From Candidatus Nomurabacteria bacterium (GTDB taxonomy: Bacteria; Patescibacteriota; Minisyncoccia; Phycocordibacterales; SBAW01), in contig CALREG010000027.1 of assembly GCA_943355135.1 (NCBI GenBank), positions 1 through 7,041 of the forward strand: a DNA stretch of 7,041 bases. The letters are read 5' to 3'. The notes beneath the pieces are model-generated. The model was given only the letters and a program-made list of their open reading frames with translations, did not search any database and was not told the origin of the DNA. Positions 5,318 to 7,041 of the stretch are shown piece by piece. A program made the position numbers and the translations under genes. How positions within the stretch are numbered: position 1 is the stretch's first letter; every line of letters begins with the position of its first letter.

Positions 5318-6127
5318 ATGGCTGACATTCTGAACATGGAAAACTCCGCAGCAAAACGCTCTCAAACTGGCCAAGTCCTCAACCTATACAAGCAACTCGG
5401 CGAGACTCCGCGCGAGCGTCTGGAGCGTCTGCGCGTACAAAAACCGCACTACGAGAGCGAGGTTCTTTCCTACGCCGGCCGGCTCGACCCTATGGCCGAG
5501 GGTGTCATGCTTGCGCTCGTCGGTTCCGCCAACAAGCGCCGCGACGCGTACCTAGAACTTTCTAAAGAGTACGTACTCGACATCCTGTTTGGATTTGCAA
5601 CCGACACCTACGACGTACTCGGCCGTGTGATGGAGATCGGCGATGTAGAAGACATTGCGCGCAGTGCGGTACAAAAAGGTCTCAACGAATTTCGCGGACA
5701 TGTCGAACAAGAATATCCGCCGTACTCATCCAAAACAGTCGAGGGTAAATCTTTGTTTGAGTGGGCGCGCAACAATGCGCTTAGTGCTTTGGTGATGCCG
5801 AGCCGCAGCGTGACCATCCACCACATCGACGTCACCGCGATGTACAAGGTTCCTGAGCCGACCCTTTTAAACTATATAGAAGACGGCGTGTCGCGCGTCA
5901 CCGGTGATTTTAGGCAAGACGAAGTTCTGCGCACGTGGCGCAAGCATTTAAAAAAAGAGGGGGATCGAGAGTTCCCCTGTGCGACGGTCAAAATCGAGTG
6001 CACCAGCGGCACCTATGCGCGCTCGATAGCCCACGGGCTGGGCAAAGAGCTGGGAATCCCGGCTCTGGCGCTCCATATTTTGCGCACCAAAGTGGGCGAG
6101 TACGCTGTGGAAAAGTCCTTGAAATAA
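5318..6127 (+). CDS. truB: tRNA pseudouridine(55) synthase, TruB-type without PUA domain
   Basis: Converts U55 of the tRNA T-loop to pseudouridine. 269 residues, shorter than the roughly 310 of E. coli TruB, because no C-terminal PUA domain follows the catalytic domain. Motifs: N-terminal 'VLNLYKQLGETPRERL' (20-35) replacing the usual DKP-x-G-x-TS; catalytic loop 'YAGRLDPMAEGVM' (52-64) with nucleophile Asp57; 'KEYVLDILFGFATDTYDVLG' (83-102) with the FG-x-x-TDT-x-D signature; 'YPPYSSKTVEG' (133-143); 'CTSGTYARSIAHGLG' (228-242). The residue two before the catalytic Asp is Arg, where most TruB have Thr or Ala. Residues about 176-217 are a lineage-type insertion. Start at 5318 fits the promoter; Met7 (5336) is an alternative and neither has a Shine-Dalgarno. 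Divergent from hisS, another tRNA gene. Confidence 0.93.
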   Translation: MADILNMENSAAKRSQTGQVLNLYKQLGETPRERLERLRVQKPHYESEVLSYAGRLDPMAEGVMLALVGSANKRRDAYLELSKEYVLDILFGFATDTYDVLGRVMEIGDVEDIARSAVQKGLNEFRGHVEQEYPPYSSKTVEGKSLFEWARNNALSALVMPSRSVTIHHIDVTAMYKVPEPTLLNYIEDGVSRVTGDFRQDEVLRTWRKHLKKEGDREFPCATVKIECTSGTYARSIAHGLGKELGIPALALHILRTKVGEYAVEKSLK

Positions 6128-6146
6128 CAGGGCTTTATGGTATAGT
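6119..6146 (+). promoter_or_regulatory. Promoter of the 6180-6524 gene
   Basis: TTGAAA (6119-6124), 16-nt spacer, extended -10 TGG-TATAGT (-10 hexamer 6141-6146). The -35 is formed by the last two codons of truB. Predicted start near 6153, leader about 27 nt. Confidence 0.65.
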
Positions 6147-6179
6147 CTTTTGCAGATGAGTTAACCGAGGGAGGTGTAC

Positions 6180-6524
6180 ATGAGCGTTCTCCAATTCCGC
6201 CAGCCTAAGAAGCTGCCGGAAGTGCTGCTCGACATCGTCCGGCAGGGCAAGCCGGCTCCCGCACCGGAAGTAGTCTCACGCGGTCTGCTGAGAGTGGAAA
6301 TATTCCTCACTGGCGGGTCATGGCTTTCGCTGAAGCCCGACCGGTATCTTGTCCGGGCGGTCGAATGTGTCGACACCTATTTGCCGATGGAAGGCGAGTG
6401 CGAGGACTTGCTTGATGTTCGGAACTTCGTCACTCACTTCCGGCAGTCGGCAAAGGCTCGGCATCTCACCTTCGAGTTGCACAACCGCACCGGCTTGTCC
6501 GATGCCGAGTTAGGTATTACGTAA
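6180..6524 (+). CDS. Unrecognised soluble protein (114 aa)
   Basis: The start is set by GGGAGG (6169-6174), 5 nt before the ATG; an in-frame GTG at 6174 lies within that Shine-Dalgarno and is unlikely. The protein has no signal peptide or membrane helix. It begins 'MSVLQFRQPKKLPEVLLDIV', then 'RGLLRVEIFLTGGSWLSLKP' (about 38-57), which looks like a beta hairpin with a Gly-rich turn, and ends in a charged segment 'RNFVTHFRQSAKARHLTFELH'. Cysteines 68 and 79 are not in a metal-binding pattern. Arginine is encoded mainly by CGG (6 of 10) and phenylalanine only by TTC, unlike the CGC/TTT-rich neighbours such as truB, so it may be acquired or under different selection. It has a private promoter and terminator. 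I do not recognise a family. Confidence 0.8.
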   Translation: MSVLQFRQPKKLPEVLLDIVRQGKPAPAPEVVSRGLLRVEIFLTGGSWLSLKPDRYLVRAVECVDTYLPMEGECEDLLDVRNFVTHFRQSAKARHLTFELHNRTGLSDAELGIT

Positions 6525-6550
6525 AACCCCGCTTTCGCGGGGTTTTTTTT
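6523..6550 (+). terminator. Intrinsic terminator of the 6180-6524 gene
   Basis: AAAACCCCGC (6523-6532) pairs with GCGGGGTTTT (6537-6546), loop TTTC, followed by more T to 6550. The left arm starts inside the stop codon. Confidence 0.94.
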
Positions 6551-6557
6551 ATGAGCG

Positions 6558-6563
6558 TATACT
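6558..6563 (+). promoter_or_regulatory. Putative -10 element of the 6592-6774 gene
   Basis: TATACT at 6558-6563 would start transcription near 6570, leaving a leader of about 22 nt. No convincing -35: the 17-nt position falls in the preceding terminator stem. The strong terminator before it makes an own promoter necessary. Confidence 0.45.
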
Positions 6564-6591
6564 TAAGGCGGAAGTCTAGGGAGTTTTAACA

Positions 6592-6774
6592 ATGGCAAAA
6601 CGCCAAATTACGCTCGACTCGTCGATCTACGGGACTATTCTGACCGACGAATACGGTTGCGGGCACTTGCTCAAAGAGTACGAGGTGCAGGACGAGGTAG
6701 TGCTCAGATTTACAGAGACTCGGACAAAACACAACGAACAACTCGATATTGTCGACTACACGACCGCACGATAA
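6592..6774 (+). CDS. Unrecognised small protein (60 aa)
   Basis: AGGGAG (6578-6583) lies 8 nt before the ATG and a terminator follows the TAA, so this is a complete monocistronic unit. The 60 residues are hydrophilic and net acidic, without a membrane segment: 'MAKRQITLDSSIYGTILTDE' then 'YGCGHLLKEYEVQDEVVLRF' and a polar tail ending 'LDIVDYTTAR'. Alternating hydrophobic residues (ITLDSSIYGTIL, EVVLRFTET) suggest a small beta-rich fold. The pair Cys23 with neighbouring His25 is not enough for a zinc site. No family recognised. Confidence 0.75.
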   Translation: MAKRQITLDSSIYGTILTDEYGCGHLLKEYEVQDEVVLRFTETRTKHNEQLDIVDYTTAR

Positions 6775-6776
6775 AA

Positions 6777-6801
6777 CCCCGCCTAACCGCGGGGCTTTTT
6801 T
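6777..6801. terminator. Intrinsic terminator between the 60-aa gene and nrdB
   Basis: CCCCGC (6777-6782) pairs with GCGGGG (6789-6794), loop CTAACC. The plus strand continues C then seven T. The minus strand continues TTTTAT, so weaker termination of nrdB is also possible. Confidence 0.85.
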
Positions 6802-6803
6802 TC

Positions 6804-6819
6804 GCCGCTCAGAAGCGGC
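6804..6819. other. Short hairpin after nrdB
   Basis: GCCGCT (6804-6809) pairs perfectly with AGCGGC (6814-6819), loop CAGA. It is 12 nt beyond the nrdB stop on the minus strand and lacks a T run, so with the next hairpin it may form a tandem 3' end structure for nrdB. Confidence 0.45.
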
Positions 6820-6831
6820 ATGAGTGTTCCC

Positions 6832-7041
6832 TCACCAGTCGAGCTCTCCGGTCTTGTACTCGGTGACGCGGGTTTCGAAGAAGTTTTTTTCTTTCGGCAT
6901 ATCCATAATCTCCGACATCCAAGGGAAGGGATTGTCTTTGTGATACTGGCGCTCCAGCCCAATGCGCTCCAAGCGGCGGTCCGCAACGTGCTCGACATAC
7001 TGTTTGACCGAGGCGGGGGCGAGGCCCACTACACCGCGAGG
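6832..7041 (-). CDS. nrdB: Ribonucleoside-diphosphate reductase, beta subunit, C-terminal fragment
   Basis: Only the last 69 residues are in the window; the frame is open to the right edge (PRGVVGLAPAS before the first listed codons). 'YVEHVADRRLERIGL' followed by 'NPFPWMSEIMDMPKEKNFFE' and 'TRVTEYKTGELDW' is the characteristic C-terminal end of class I R2 proteins: the final helix and the flexible tail that docks into the R1 (NrdA) subunit. R2 holds the metal cofactor that makes the radical for reducing NDPs to dNTPs, so the organism probably uses an oxygen-linked class I enzyme. The metal ligands and radical site lie outside the window, so the subclass (Ia, Ic or other) cannot be stated. 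The Tyr in 'TEYKTG' is a candidate for the tail tyrosine of radical transfer. Stop is TGA. Confidence 0.93.
   Translation of the reverse strand, partial: PRGVVGLAPASVKQYVEHVADRRLERIGLERQYHKDNPFPWMSEIMDMPKEKNFFETRVTEYKTGELDW

Noticed and set aside
5289..5354. Earlier hisS start at 5354
   Set aside because: The added 22 residues overlap truB codons; the conserved HisRS N-terminus begins after the Met at 5288.
6783..6998. Minus-strand ORF of 71 codons near the right edge
   Set aside because: It is an alternate frame of nrdB, whose C-terminal motif is unmistakable.

Overview
This window looks like a chromosomal piece of a Candidate Phyla Radiation (Patescibacteria, probably Parcubacteria-like) bacterium, with roughly balanced GC. 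The reasons are the compact layout, the style of the housekeeping proteins (short primary sigma factor without a spacer domain, TruB without a PUA domain and with a 'GRLDP' catalytic motif, HisRS with a 'FRYERPQRGRLREHWQ' motif 2), and small unknown genes packed between core genes. TGA serves as a stop for two genes, so nothing suggests a recoded UGA. The lineage is an inference from protein character; no database search was run.

Layout. 3-1094 (+): primary sigma factor RpoD, open at the left edge, ending in a strong intrinsic terminator. 1112-1255 (-): an unlisted 47-residue membrane microprotein whose stop codon lies inside that terminator. 1324-2211 (+): stand-alone PD-(D/E)XK RecB-like nuclease, overlapping tail to tail by 11 bp with 2201-2920 (-), a membrane-anchored DsbA-like oxidoreductase. 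2981-3439 (+): a divergent, unrecognised exported protein with its own promoter, Shine-Dalgarno site and terminator. 3464-5288 (-): hisS followed one base later by a DEDDy 3'-5' exonuclease, an apparent two-gene operon. 5318-6127 (+): truB, divergent from hisS across only 29 bp. 6180-6524 and 6592-6774 (+): two unrecognised small genes, each with its own terminator. 6832-7041 (-): the C-terminus of ribonucleotide reductase beta subunit NrdB, cut by the right edge.

How it fits together. Most of the window is housekeeping: transcription initiation, His-tRNA charging, tRNA U55 pseudouridylation, dNTP synthesis, nucleic-acid processing and extracytoplasmic disulfide chemistry. The interesting layer is regulatory. 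Both divergent intergenic spaces carry face-to-face promoters with their -10 elements nested in (near-)palindromes and -35 elements reaching into the opposite gene. Several core genes (nuclease, dsbA, truB) have a -10 hexamer 6-9 nt before the ATG and no Shine-Dalgarno site, which predicts leaderless mRNAs. The unknown small genes instead have strong Shine-Dalgarno sites and private terminators. No CRISPR array, transposase, rRNA or tRNA was seen. I found no convincing complete new defence or mobile system; the best novelty candidates are the hidden microprotein, the three orphan small genes and the two translation-initiation styles.
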